DNA from: Dyadobacter sp.
GTDB taxonomy: Bacteria; Bacteroidota; Bacteroidia; Cytophagales; Spirosomataceae
DNA length: 64,000 bases
NCBI RefSeq assembly: GCF_017744695.1
Contig: NZ_JAGIAS010000009.1
Location: forward strand, 186,001-250,000
Direction of reading: 5' to 3'
Below are positions 45,187 through 54,466 of this stretch, one piece after another. Made by a program: the position numbers and the translations under genes. Under the pieces are notes generated by a model. The model did not search any database. It was not told the DNA's origin and saw only the letters and a program-made list of their open reading frames with translations. The first letter of the stretch is position 1. Each line of letters starts with the position of its first letter.

Positions 45187-46827
45187 ATGAAAAAAATAAA
45201 ATTGCTATCGATATTGGTGCTTCTGGCGTCTGTTCTTTCCTGTAAGGATCAATTAGACGTTAAGAACCCCAACCAGCCAACCACCGGAAGCGCTAACTCG
45301 GAATCCGGTCTGATCAACCTGGCGCAGGGCGCGATCTATGTAAATGGCTTCCTGACTGTGAAGTATGGCGGTTTTTACGGCGGGTTTTTCGGGGATCCGT
45401 TTAGTTATCATGAAATTATGGGGGACGTCGTAGGGGTAGAAGCTGCCAACCAGCGGCTGAACGAAATCGGGGTGGCCAATTATGTGATCCTTGACAACGG
45501 CACCAGGGTAAAGAACCCGAATTCTCCGACGCTTCAACTGGACATGCTGCGGCAGGTAAATATTAATGCAAACGCGAGTGACAACCCGTTATATTACGAG
45601 TGGGCCTACATGTACAGTCTCAATAGCGGAGCCAATAACGTGTTGGCGCTGGTAGATAAAACCACATTTACAGGAGATGCCGAAAGTAAAAAGAACGCGC
45701 TCAAAGCCTGGGCATATTGGTGGAAGGGTTACGCTTATGGACGTATCGGGTCCATTTATTATGCCGGTATCATCAATGACCAGGCAGTGGGCACCAATAA
45801 TACTTTTGTGAGTAAGGAGGCTATCATTGCCGAATCCAATGCCAACTATGACAAAGCCGCGGCAGCGCTAAGCGCTGTCAGCAGTGTTGCCGATTATTCA
45901 GCAGTGATCGGCAAAATTATCCCGGCATTTTTTCAGGTTGGAAAAGGAGGGGTGTTGACACCTGATATGTGGAAGAGAAACATCAATTCTATGAAAGCAC
46001 GCAACCTGCTGGTGAATACCACTGTAAAAAGCATGACAGCGGCACAGTGGGCGTCCATTATCGCCCTTGCGAAAGATGGAGTTACAGCAACGGATTACGT
46101 ATTTACGGCCAGATCAAACGAAACCAGCGATTTTATTTCCGCTACCGGCAGCACACCTTCGGCCCTTACTACGGGTACGACTAAAACCACCAGTTTCAAA
46201 GTCAGCGAACGCCTGGTACAGGATTTTAAAACGGGGGACAAAAGACTTGAGAACAATTTCGCGATTGAAACCAACCCATGGATCGGCAATAATGACCGTG
46301 GAAACATTTTCAATACCCGGTATGGCTTGATCGATGGCGGTAAGGGGCTTGCGGGCGTGGTTGTGCTGGGAAATAAAAAGGTCGGGGAATATGAATTCTA
46401 TATGGCCACCACCTACGAAGAAAATCAGCTGACATTGGCCGAGGCGCTTATCAACACGGGAGATATCGAGGGTGGTCTTAAAATCATTGATGCCATCCGT
46501 AAACTTCAGGGTGCCGGTCTGGCCGCCGTCGCAGGTAAAGGGCTTGGCCTGGCAGCTGCCAGGGAAGAATTGAGAAGCGAGAGAAGGGTAGTCCTGCCTT
46601 TCCGAGGTCTTGCCTTCTACGATGCCAGACGTTGGGGAGTGATCGATGACGTTGCGACAGGCGGAGGCAGAACCGGCGCGGTTGTGGTTGACAAAGCAGG
46701 TGTGGTAAGCAAGAATGCGACCATTAATTACAACTTCCTGGATTATTGGGACGTGCCTGCCAACGAGCTTGCCTATAATAAGGCTGGCGAAGGGAGCGTG
46801 GCGGTTCAAAACCCAAAGGGATTGTAG
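45187..46827 (+). CDS. SusD-family surface lipoprotein
   Basis: A 546-residue lipoprotein with a lipobox at Cys19 (ASVLSC, then Lys-Asp). It follows SusC by 32 bases. The SusD signature is more divergent than in the other copies: ESGLINLAQGAIYVNGFL near the N-terminus, a KNALKAWAYWWKGYAYGRIGSIYYAGI helix pair around 160-190, TLAEALINTGDIEGGLKIIDAIRKLQG and LRSERRVVLPFRGLAFYDARRWG near the end. It probably belongs to the wider SusD/RagB superfamily. Ligand unknown. Confidence 0.9.
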   Translation: MKKIKLLSILVLLASVLSCKDQLDVKNPNQPTTGSANSESGLINLAQGAIYVNGFLTVKYGGFYGGFFGDPFSYHEIMGDVVGVEAANQRLNEIGVANYVILDNGTRVKNPNSPTLQLDMLRQVNINANASDNPLYYEWAYMYSLNSGANNVLALVDKTTFTGDAESKKNALKAWAYWWKGYAYGRIGSIYYAGIINDQAVGTNNTFVSKEAIIAESNANYDKAAAALSAVSSVADYSAVIGKIIPAFFQVGKGGVLTPDMWKRNINSMKARNLLVNTTVKSMTAAQWASIIALAKDGVTATDYVFTARSNETSDFISATGSTPSALTTGTTKTTSFKVSERLVQDFKTGDKRLENNFAIETNPWIGNNDRGNIFNTRYGLIDGGKGLAGVVVLGNKKVGEYEFYMATTYEENQLTLAEALINTGDIEGGLKIIDAIRKLQGAGLAAVAGKGLGLAAAREELRSERRVVLPFRGLAFYDARRWGVIDDVATGGGRTGAVVVDKAGVVSKNATINYNFLDYWDVPANELAYNKAGEGSVAVQNPKGL

Positions 46828-46954
46828 GATTCCCTTATGTAGCCGTCCTCCGGGTGTGTTTGTGATACGACTGGATTAGCCAGATTTCGGCCCCGTTGAT
46901 GCGCAGACCTACACTGAAAATGTATCGCTGGGCTATCTTTCAAAAGCTATTAGA

Positions 46955-47010
46955 GCTGGCAGATTGCGGGTGGGTTTTGTTTTGCTTTTTAAAACCCGTT
47001 TTCTGCCAGC
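46955..47010. terminator. Possible convergent terminator after susD / hydrolase
   Basis: GCTGGCAG (46955-46962) can pair with CTGCCAGC (47003-47010), and inner GGGTTTT/AAAACCC runs strengthen the stem. One arm lies inside the 3' end of the minus-strand hydrolase gene. The structure is plausible but large-looped. Confidence 0.35.
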
Positions 47011-47906
47011 CAACTTTTGAACATTCTGAACCAATTATCCTTACTATTCAGATCGGCAAGGGCAAATCCATGTCCCCCCGACTGCAGAATGTGCATTTCG
47101 GTTTTTACCCTGGCTTGCTGCAAGGCATTAAAAAAGGAAAGCGTGTTTTTAACGGGGATCACATCGTCATCGGCTGCATGGATCAGAAACGTCGGTGGTG
47201 TAGCGGCACTGACATGCTTGTCTGTACTATACTGATCCAGTATTTCGCGGGAAGGCATTTTGCCAATCAGGGTTTCGCGCGTACGGGGAGTGTCCGGATC
47301 GTAAATGATCACCGGATATAGCAATGCCATGAAATCGGGGCGAAGGCTAATTTTCTCTTTATTGTCGATCATCACCCTGTTCTGTTGCGTACCTTCCATC
47401 GATACCAGATGACCGCCCGCGGAAAGTCCCATCATACCAATTCTATCGGGGTTGATATTCCATTCGGTCGCCCGTTTACGCACCATTTTAATGGCCGCCT
47501 GCGCATCTTGCAGAGGGCCAATCGATTTGTCGACCATGATTGTGTCGTTGGGTAGCCGGTACTTCACGACAAAAGCAGTAATGCCTTCCGATTTAAGAGC
47601 CCTCGCTATTTCTTCGCACGCGCCAAGTGAAAGCAGCCGATACCCCCCGCCAGGGAAGATTAAAATGGCTGTTCCCGTAGCAGTCTGTTTCTCAGCAAAA
47701 AAAGGAACGAGCGCCGGTTGCGTTACCTTTATTACCCGCCCGTCGGCATCGGTTTGCTCGACATAATCTGCCGGAGCCTTGCGGGCATTGGGCACGCTGC
47801 TTTCATAAAGCGGTATTTCCCTCTGCTGAGCGGCAACGGGCAGCGAACAAATCATGAACATCAGTGCCGGGACAAAATTTGCGGATTTTAATAACCTGAT
47901 CATCAT
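46989..47906 (-). CDS. Secreted alpha/beta hydrolase, acetyl-esterase-like
   Basis: The 305-residue protein has a signal peptide (1-27, ending VAAQ) and an alpha/beta-hydrolase fold of the BD-FAE/esterase type. FPGGGY (about 84-89) is the oxyanion-hole equivalent of HGGG, the nucleophile is Ser152 in GLSAGG, the acid is the Asp cluster in HAADDDVIPV, and the catalytic histidine is in SGGHGFAL. Members often remove acetyl or feruloyl groups from plant polysaccharides, which would fit a nearby Sus locus, but a peptidase of the same fold cannot be excluded. It lies convergent with the preceding susD and 67 bases after the AraC gene on the same strand. Confidence 0.88.
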   Translation of the reverse strand: MMIRLLKSANFVPALMFMICSLPVAAQQREIPLYESSVPNARKAPADYVEQTDADGRVIKVTQPALVPFFAEKQTATGTAILIFPGGGYRLLSLGACEEIARALKSEGITAFVVKYRLPNDTIMVDKSIGPLQDAQAAIKMVRKRATEWNINPDRIGMMGLSAGGHLVSMEGTQQNRVMIDNKEKISLRPDFMALLYPVIIYDPDTPRTRETLIGKMPSREILDQYSTDKHVSAATPPTFLIHAADDDVIPVKNTLSFFNALQQARVKTEMHILQSGGHGFALADLNSKDNWFRMFKSWLAENGF

Positions 47907-47973
47907 ACTTCTAACAGTTAAATGGTCAAAAGTAACGATGTCCGTTCACCGGCACTGTGCAAAAATGCTCAAA

Positions 47974-48885
47974 TTAGTTCTCCAACCTGAAACGTGTCGG
48001 CTGCATGCCATAGGCCGATCTGAATGCCCGACTGAAAGCCCCGGCATTTTCAAATCCGCATGCCCAGGCAACGTCCTGTACCTGTTGGTCTGTATATTGC
48101 AATAACCCGGCCGCTTGTTTGAGCCTGATATCGGTTAGATACTGGTGTGGCGTAGTTTGAAAAACCGATTTAAACTGCCTGACCAGTTGAGGGACTGATA
48201 GCCCGGCCTGAGTACCAACCGTATTTAAATCCAGACTTTCCCCGAGCGACGAATGCAGAACATCTCTTGCGATGCACAAACGTTTATATATTTCACGCCG
48301 GGTGCTGGCTTTGACTGCTTTCACCAAGCCAACGCTCTTTATATCCGACCGGTAGATGCCGATCAGATCGCGTAACATAAAGATCAGGTATTCATCAACC
48401 CCGGCCTGATGATACTCCCCTGTTTGCAGAAGGCCTCTCAGGCCAGAAAACTGTCTGTTGATATCCGGCGTTATCTGACGAAGCGTTTGATAAAATTCGG
48501 GTATTTCACTGCTATCCCGCCTAGGATTGTCCAGCAAGAACTCCTCGGTATGCAACCTGTCGATCAACACCGATGAGGCAAAATCATTTTTAAAGAAGAT
48601 GGAAAAGCACTGCACGTTCTCCTTACTTCTGATGCGGCAGCTGTAACGCTGATCATTATTCAAGACCAGCAACTGGCCGGGACGCACGGCCAATTGCCGG
48701 CCGTCTACGCCATAAATTTCTTCACCGCTCCATACGGTCTTAATGGAAAGGCAGCCTACATGGTCATCACAATAACTTTCTTTGCTTTCCGCATGAAAGA
48801 TGATATTGTGCTTTCCGAATTTATCGAAATGCATGGTTTCATCGAAACCAGCCTTGGAGTGATCAGGTAAACTGGTGAAGTACAT
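47974..48885 (-). CDS. AraC-family transcriptional regulator
   Basis: The 303-residue protein has an N-terminal cupin-like effector domain (about 20-110: GEEIYGVDGRQLAVRPGQLLVL) and two C-terminal AraC helix-turn-helix motifs (about 205-300: ARDVLHSSLGESLDLNTVGTQAG, VPQLVRQFKSVFQTTPHQYL, QVQDVAWACGFENAGAFSRAFRSAYGMQP). It is divergent from the TonB receptor at 49288 and upstream of the hydrolase, so either is a likely target. Confidence 0.93.
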   Translation of the reverse strand: MYFTSLPDHSKAGFDETMHFDKFGKHNIIFHAESKESYCDDHVGCLSIKTVWSGEEIYGVDGRQLAVRPGQLLVLNNDQRYSCRIRSKENVQCFSIFFKNDFASSVLIDRLHTEEFLLDNPRRDSSEIPEFYQTLRQITPDINRQFSGLRGLLQTGEYHQAGVDEYLIFMLRDLIGIYRSDIKSVGLVKAVKASTRREIYKRLCIARDVLHSSLGESLDLNTVGTQAGLSVPQLVRQFKSVFQTTPHQYLTDIRLKQAAGLLQYTDQQVQDVAWACGFENAGAFSRAFRSAYGMQPTRFRLEN

Positions 48886-49070
48886 TTTGTTAAATGGAGA
48901 GCGCTTTTGCTTGCCGGTAATATAAAGTTATGCAGAGAATAAAGCGTAATAATGTTCAATAATCTGTTTACCGCCTTCGCGGGCATGCGGTTAAGCAGTG
49001 CTAGCGAATCATCAATATGACCAATTGCCTGGCAGTCGCCCCGTTTCAGCTTTTGGGTGTAATAAAAGCA

Positions 49071-49090
49071 ATATATTCTGAAGAATATAT
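49071..49090. promoter_or_regulatory. Twenty-base palindrome in the araC / TonB-receptor gap
   Basis: ATATATTCTGAAGAATATAT is a perfect 9-base inverted repeat with a 2-base centre. It sits in the 402-base region between the divergent AraC regulator and the TonB-dependent receptor, which otherwise holds no gene, and so is a candidate operator. AT-rich palindromes can arise by chance, which tempers the call. Confidence 0.45.
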
Positions 49091-49287
49091 ATGAATTATA
49101 TTGTATTTTTCTATGTATCCGATATTATATATTGCATTATACTGTTTTTTCGATATTTTCAATGCGTTAGCCGCACATTTGATACCATTACAGTATGCAG
49201 ACCCGGAAAGGGGGCTGTTGCTATCAGACTATGCCCATCCGGTCTGATCCTTTGAAATGAATATCCAACTAAAATCACTCCATTACT

Positions 49288-52242
49288 ATGAAGAGAAACT
49301 TACGAAAATGCGAATTCGTGGCCAGGCCTGCGATGCTCTTTCTGCTCATTTGTTGGTTGCCGTTTACCATGCAGGCTCAAAGCAAAAGGATTACCGGTAA
49401 AGTGTTTTCTGCATCCACTTCGGAGGTGTTTCCTGGTGTGAACATCATCTTGAAAGGAAATACGAACAAAGGTACTATTACGGATAATCAGGGAATGTTC
49501 TCGATCGATGCGGCGCCGGGCGATGTCCTGGTATTCAGCTTTATAGGTTTTAAGACCAAGGAGGTTAAGGTAGGTTCCGAGGCAACGTTAAGCGTTCCGC
49601 TGGAAGATGGTGGCACAGAGTTAAATGAATTAATAGTTACCGGGTCCAGAAACACGGGGCGAACCATCCTGGAAACACCCGTCCCTGTGGATGTCATTTC
49701 CATCAAGGATATCATGGCAGATCTTCCTCAGATCGATCTAGCCCAAATGCTGGCGTTTGTTGCACCCAGTTTTAACGCGGTCAGGTCCCAGGGTGGTGAC
49801 CTTGATTCCCATGTGGATCCTGTCCAGCTCCGCAACATGGCCCCCAACCAGATACTGGTCCTGGTGAATGGAAAACGAAGGCACACTTCCGCCCTGCTTA
49901 TTACCGGAACGGCCGTCGGCAGCCCATCCACCTCTGTCGATTTGATGACCATTCCGGCTTCCGCCATTGACCGGGTTGAAATTTTACGCGATGGCGCTGC
50001 TGCTCAATATGGTTCTGACGCAGTGGCCGGCGTAGTCAATATTATCCTCAAAAAAGGGACAGATAAGCTGACAGGCAGCTTTACCGGCGGAGGCTATGCC
50101 AATACCGGCGGTAAGGCAGGGGAACTGACCAAGGATGGCAAGCCGGACGGATTCAATTATCAGTTCGATGCCAATTACGGCTTCAAAATGGGAGACAAAG
50201 GTTACTTTAACCTGTCCGGGCAAATTACGCAAAAGCGCCCGACCTTGCGACCTTTTGTGAATGATTGGGGATTTTTTGATAATACCTACCTGAACAACCT
50301 GCGGACCGATAAAAACGGAAATCCGGTCATCACCAATCCCGAGCTTGTTGCTGCACAGGCTTCTGGCAACACGGCGGCACTTGCTTCGCTGACCACAGAA
50401 GCGGGATTGATGGCGGCACGCGGCCTGACCAAAGCTGATTTTGCCGTTTATGCGGGTATGCCTGCCATTACCCTGGGTAGTACTTTTTACAATGCAGGCT
50501 ATCAATTGAATCCTACCACAACGCTGTACAGTTTTGGGGGAGCGTCTTACAAATACCTCAAGGGATTCTCATGCTACTTCCGCCGTCCCGCACAAACCGA
50601 CCGTTTCAATTACCTGCTATATCCCAATGGCTTCCGTCCACAGATGACCTCCAATACTTCGGACCTTTCCAATACAACCGGTATTAAGAGTAAGTTGGGG
50701 GAATTCAATGTTGATTTCAGCAACACATTTGGCCGGAACCGGATGCGCATCGGAATGGTCAATACCATGAATGCTTCACTGGGTTCCAATTCACCGGTCA
50801 ACATGTATTTGGGTACGCACCAGTTTACCCAAAATTCCACTAACCTTGATTTTTCCCGCTATTTTAAAGATGTGCTGCGCGGTCTGAACATTGCCTTTGG
50901 CGCTGAAATGCGTATAGAAAACTACAAAATTATGAAGGGTCAGGAAGAGGCATATACCTATGGAGATGCAGGTGTGCTTACCGTAGGCAAAACTGGTCTG
51001 CTTGTAGGGCCCGACGGAAAACCCTTGGAAGATGCCAGCAGCACACCGATCGTAGATGCAAATGGGAATCCGGTCAGTGTGAATGCGGGCCAGCAGGTTA
51101 CCGTTAAATCCTTGTCGTCAAACTGCCAGTGTTTTGCCGGATTTGGCCCGAAAAACGAAAGGGATGAGTACCGCACCACCATGGCTGCTTACCTTGATGC
51201 CGAGCTTGAAGTGACTAAGAGCTTGCTGGTCGCCGGAGCTTTTCGTGTAGAAAATTATTCGGATTTTGGTGGCGTTACCATCGGCAAATTAGCCGCGAGG
51301 TATTCCATCGCCAAAACGCTTTCATTGCGTGCTTCGATTGCTTCCGGATTTCGCGCGCCATCCCTTCAGGAGTTGAATTATACCCACACAGCTACGGCAT
51401 TCGTGCCGGACGCAAACGGTATTCCGCAACCCCTTGATGTGACAACTTACCCAACCAACAGCACAGCTGCCAGGGTTTTAGGGATTCAGGGCCTAAAGCA
51501 GGAAAAATCGAGAACCTATGGTTTCGGCCTTACCTATCAACCGGCCCACGGATTTGAAGTAACTTTGGACGCTTATCAGATTGATGTAGATAACCGTATT
51601 TTCAGGACCAGCTACTTCAATGCTTCCGAGGTTGGCAATCATTACGACGAGGTCATCGGTGGGGGAGAAGCCCAGTTCTTTGTGAATGGCGCAGACGTAC
51701 GTTCCAAGGGAATTGAAGCGGTCGGGAACTATACACTGACCCTGAGCCGTGGTAAAAGCTTTATTTTCAGCCTTGCAGCTATTTTTAGCAAAAACACCAT
51801 TCTGAACAGGAAAGTACTTGATCTGAATGTGGCTAACCTGACCGAAGACCAGATTGTGGCCAAGTACCTTGACCGGGCCACCATTGGGCAGTTTGAAACC
51901 GGAACACCAAGACAAAAATTGATCGGCTCGGTAACCTATCGCGTCAATAAATTTCATGCTATGGTGAGAGGAACATACTTTGGGACGGTTACCTCCCGGT
52001 CGACTTCCTCCGATGCAGAAGGTAACTTTTATGATCAGAAGTTTTCTGCGCAATCTATTTTCGATGCCAGTGTTGGCTACGATCTGACCAGGAACTTGAA
52101 ATTGTCCATTGGCGGCAGTAACGTTTTCAATAAATACCCTGACATTTTGCGCCCTGAAAATCAAGGATTTTACCTGTACGACAACAATCAGCAGGGCTCC
52201 AACGGATCGTATTACTACGGCCGTGTTTCTTTCAACTTTTAA
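49288..52242 (+). CDS. TonB-dependent outer-membrane receptor (not SusC type)
   Basis: The 984-residue protein has a signal peptide (about 1-31), a CarboxypepD_reg-like domain (about 35-112: GKVFSASTSEVFPGVNIILKG), a TonB box-like ELIVTGSR, and a plug typical of classical iron or vitamin receptors: VPVDVISIKDI, PNQILVLVNGKRRHTSALL and DRVEILRDGAAAQYGSDAV. The barrel contains ASGFRAPSLQELNY and SLSIGGSNVFNKYPDI-like C-terminal strands and ends in RVSFNF. The order NGKRRH plus AAAQYGSDAVAG is a recognised subgroup of TonB receptors often near carbohydrate genes. It has no SusD partner; a small lipoprotein gene follows 13 bases later. Confidence 0.93.
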   Translation: MKRNLRKCEFVARPAMLFLLICWLPFTMQAQSKRITGKVFSASTSEVFPGVNIILKGNTNKGTITDNQGMFSIDAAPGDVLVFSFIGFKTKEVKVGSEATLSVPLEDGGTELNELIVTGSRNTGRTILETPVPVDVISIKDIMADLPQIDLAQMLAFVAPSFNAVRSQGGDLDSHVDPVQLRNMAPNQILVLVNGKRRHTSALLITGTAVGSPSTSVDLMTIPASAIDRVEILRDGAAAQYGSDAVAGVVNIILKKGTDKLTGSFTGGGYANTGGKAGELTKDGKPDGFNYQFDANYGFKMGDKGYFNLSGQITQKRPTLRPFVNDWGFFDNTYLNNLRTDKNGNPVITNPELVAAQASGNTAALASLTTEAGLMAARGLTKADFAVYAGMPAITLGSTFYNAGYQLNPTTTLYSFGGASYKYLKGFSCYFRRPAQTDRFNYLLYPNGFRPQMTSNTSDLSNTTGIKSKLGEFNVDFSNTFGRNRMRIGMVNTMNASLGSNSPVNMYLGTHQFTQNSTNLDFSRYFKDVLRGLNIAFGAEMRIENYKIMKGQEEAYTYGDAGVLTVGKTGLLVGPDGKPLEDASSTPIVDANGNPVSVNAGQQVTVKSLSSNCQCFAGFGPKNERDEYRTTMAAYLDAELEVTKSLLVAGAFRVENYSDFGGVTIGKLAARYSIAKTLSLRASIASGFRAPSLQELNYTHTATAFVPDANGIPQPLDVTTYPTNSTAARVLGIQGLKQEKSRTYGFGLTYQPAHGFEVTLDAYQIDVDNRIFRTSYFNASEVGNHYDEVIGGGEAQFFVNGADVRSKGIEAVGNYTLTLSRGKSFIFSLAAIFSKNTILNRKVLDLNVANLTEDQIVAKYLDRATIGQFETGTPRQKLIGSVTYRVNKFHAMVRGTYFGTVTSRSTSSDAEGNFYDQKFSAQSIFDASVGYDLTRNLKLSIGGSNVFNKYPDILRPENQGFYLYDNNQQGSNGSYYYGRVSFNF

Positions 52243-52255
52243 TGATCATCCCGAC

Positions 52256-52765
52256 ATGAAAACATATATCAGCAAAATCACCCCGATGTTATCCCTGGTT
52301 ATCACGATGATGCTATTTGCGTTGCTTAGTTCTTGTGAACAACAGGACTACCCGCCCAATTTAAGTACAGCACCAGGTGGAGGCACGGTATCGACGTATA
52401 AGGCTTATACGTTAGGTGCCGCGACTACGGAAAACATTTATGGACGCGTAGTCTTTTACAAGTACAACAAAACGATCACCTTAGTGCAGATGGGCCTTTA
52501 TAACGGGGTAAAAGGTAGCTCTTATACAGCTGCTATTTTTCCCGGAAAAGTGACGGCAACGCCCGGCACGGCCCTAAAGGTGCTCGACACGGTCGCCGGC
52601 GCTACGGGGGCGTTCGCGACCAGTAAGTATTTTAGCATTAATGAAGAGGGTTTTTTCGATAAACTTGACGCCTACAATGCTAACGTAACGGTTAAACTAG
52701 GTGCGGTCACCGTTGCCGCTGGTAATATAGGCGCTAACGCAGCACCGGCGGCGGAGTCCAAATAA
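52256..52765 (+). CDS. Small surface or periplasmic lipoprotein, family unknown
   Basis: The start is ATG 52256, which gives a strong lipoprotein signal with lipobox LLSSC ending at residue 27; a longer frame from 52109 overlaps the receptor and lacks sense. The 169-residue product has a Pro/Gly-rich linker, then a beta-rich domain (about 55-145: IYGRVVFYKYNKTITLVQMGL, YTAAIFPGKVTATPGTALKVLD) that looks repetitive and could be Ig-like or CHRD-like. I do not recognise a named family. Its tight spacing to the TonB receptor suggests a partner lipoprotein in place of SusD. Confidence 0.75.
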   Translation: MKTYISKITPMLSLVITMMLFALLSSCEQQDYPPNLSTAPGGGTVSTYKAYTLGAATTENIYGRVVFYKYNKTITLVQMGLYNGVKGSSYTAAIFPGKVTATPGTALKVLDTVAGATGAFATSKYFSINEEGFFDKLDAYNANVTVKLGAVTVAAGNIGANAAPAAESK

Positions 52766-52788
52766 AATAAGGTGTGGTTAAACAGAGT

Positions 52789-52816
52789 CCGGGAAGATGT
52801 TAAAATAGCTTCCCGG
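52789..52816 (+). terminator. Possible terminator after the lipoprotein gene
   Basis: CCGGGAAG (52789-52796) pairs with CTTCCCGG (52809-52816). The loop is 12 bases and only a weak T-containing tail follows, so efficiency is uncertain. The remaining gap to 53041 holds nothing I can support. Confidence 0.4.
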
Positions 52817-53040
52817 GCATTGCCGTTACTTTTGTCGTCCCAGCTTGTTGGGTTGGGGCAAACTCCTATCATCCCGAAAGTATAGGTTTCGCCAGCTTTG
52901 GCGGAACGCTATGAATAGGCTGAGTACAATGGTCCATCAAAAGTGTCGCAATTCTGCTCAGAAAATTTCGATAAATTGCAAGTCTGGATGTTGCAGAACT
53001 TTCCAAGGCCCTGTGAATCTTCGTCTTAAACATAAATATC

Positions 53041-53955
53041 ATGTACAAAGCTTATTTCGTCGTCGTACTGGCTTGTATCTCGCTTTGTACGGTCCGCGCG
53101 CAGACGCGGGGGCGCATTCCCGTGCTCATTGTGGACGGGTTCAGCAATCATGACTGGAAACAGACATCTGCCGTGACGAAATGGATACTGGAAGAAAGTG
53201 GGCGCTTTAAAGTGGATATCAGCACCGTTCCAATGGACTCTTTGGCCCGCGCAGCCTGGAATCCTTCATTTAGCAATTACGCTGTCGTTGTACAGAACAC
53301 CAACAATATTCAGAATACCAGGCTCCGCTGGCCATCTCATGCAGAGCGAAACCTGGAAGCGTTTGTAGAAGGCGGGGGCGGATTGTACATCCTGCATTCG
53401 GCCAACAATGCGTTCGCCCATTGGAAAGAATACGATAAAATGATCGGGCTGGGTTGGCGCAAGAGTTCGGAGGGCTATTCGCTTGAAATCGGTCCGTCTA
53501 ATCAAATAACCAGAATCCCGCCGGGCGAAGGGCAGGGTACTGGTCATGGAAATAGATTCAATGCCCTGATTCAGATCGTGAACCGTCATCCAATCAACAA
53601 GGATTATCCGGCGCTGTGGCAGACCGCCAATACGGAGGTGTACTACTTCCCTCGCGGACCTGCTGAAAACCTTACGGTGCTCTCGTGCGCATATGATAGC
53701 ACGAGTACAAAAAGAACCTGGCCGGTGGAATGGGTCGTTACCTACGGTGCGGGACGGGTTTACAATTCGAGCATGGGGCATTTATGGATTGGGGAATTCT
53801 ATCCGCCGGCTTATCGTTGCGTGGGTTATCAGACAACTGTAATCAGGGCGACCGAATGGCTGGCGACAGGGAAAGTCACTTACAATGTACCGGCGCAGTT
53901 TCCAACGGCGGAAAGGCAAAGCCTTAGAGCAGAGAACACTTTTAAGGGTCCCTGA
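53041..53955 (+). CDS. Exported ThuA-like domain protein
   Basis: A signal peptide (1-20, ending VRAQ) is followed by a ThuA/trehalose-utilisation-like domain of the glutamine-amidotransferase fold: VLIVDGFSNHDWKQTSAVTKWILEESGRF, VDISTVPMDSL, LEAFVEGGGGLYILHSANNAFAHWKEYDKMIGLGW, HPINKDYP and the closing PVEWVVTYGAGRVYNSSMGHLW. In Bacteroidota such proteins accompany sugar-oxidation or glycoside loci, but no catalytic role is proven for this subgroup. It lies 275 bases after the lipoprotein gene and may form its own transcript ending at the terminator near 54.2 kb. Confidence 0.9.
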   Translation: MYKAYFVVVLACISLCTVRAQTRGRIPVLIVDGFSNHDWKQTSAVTKWILEESGRFKVDISTVPMDSLARAAWNPSFSNYAVVVQNTNNIQNTRLRWPSHAERNLEAFVEGGGGLYILHSANNAFAHWKEYDKMIGLGWRKSSEGYSLEIGPSNQITRIPPGEGQGTGHGNRFNALIQIVNRHPINKDYPALWQTANTEVYYFPRGPAENLTVLSCAYDSTSTKRTWPVEWVVTYGAGRVYNSSMGHLWIGEFYPPAYRCVGYQTTVIRATEWLATGKVTYNVPAQFPTAERQSLRAENTFKGP

Positions 53956-54195
53956 GCTTAGGGGTAATGAGGATGAAGTAGATATGAGGAAAATGTATCC
54001 TGACTAACCGGCCGTCCATCAGCAAGCCAGAAGAAATGGACGTCGTGAAAAATCCCATCATAAGTGTAGTCAACAGAAACTAGTAGTTTTTGTGCCTTAT
54101 TTGGTTTTTGGATTGTTTAATTTGGTGATAATGAGGGAGTTGCGTATTTTTTATTGGTAGAAAAGTAGATGGAATACCAGTAAGAAATAATATAC

Positions 54196-54246
54196 AAACG
54201 CCTGAAAATTAGATATTTGATCTAAATTTTCAGGCGTTTTCTTTTA
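54196..54246 (+). terminator. Strong intrinsic terminator downstream of the ThuA-like gene
   Basis: A stem of about 18 base pairs with one bulged base (arms 54197-54214 and 54220-54238, 5-base loop) carries the sequence ACGCCTGAAAATT and ends in GTTTTCTTTT. It lies 240 bases after the ThuA stop; nothing coding is visible between. Confidence 0.8.
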
Positions 54247-54460
54247 CTCTTCTCCTGGTGATTTACTAATCATTGTCCCTCAAGACCAGTTGGTTTTGGA
54301 AGGTATACAAAAAAGGAGAGATTACTTCTCTTATTTACGCTTAAATAAGCTTACAAGAACTCAAACATTTCCAACACCAGCATTTGCTAGCATTGATTTT
54401 TCGGGACCTGAGTTGCCGAATACAGCGATTCCGCCGAGCAAGAAAATGCAAATAACGTAA
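54206..54460 (+). other. Unassigned open frame without a start codon
   Basis: A frame open from 54206 to the TAA at 54458-54460 lacks an ATG or GTG at its start. Its product reads protein-like (LVLEGIQKRRDYFSYLRL, TPAFASIDFSGPELP) and could be the tail of a decayed gene. I cannot assign it, and chance is possible. Confidence 0.2.
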
Positions 54461-54466
54461 TTAATA

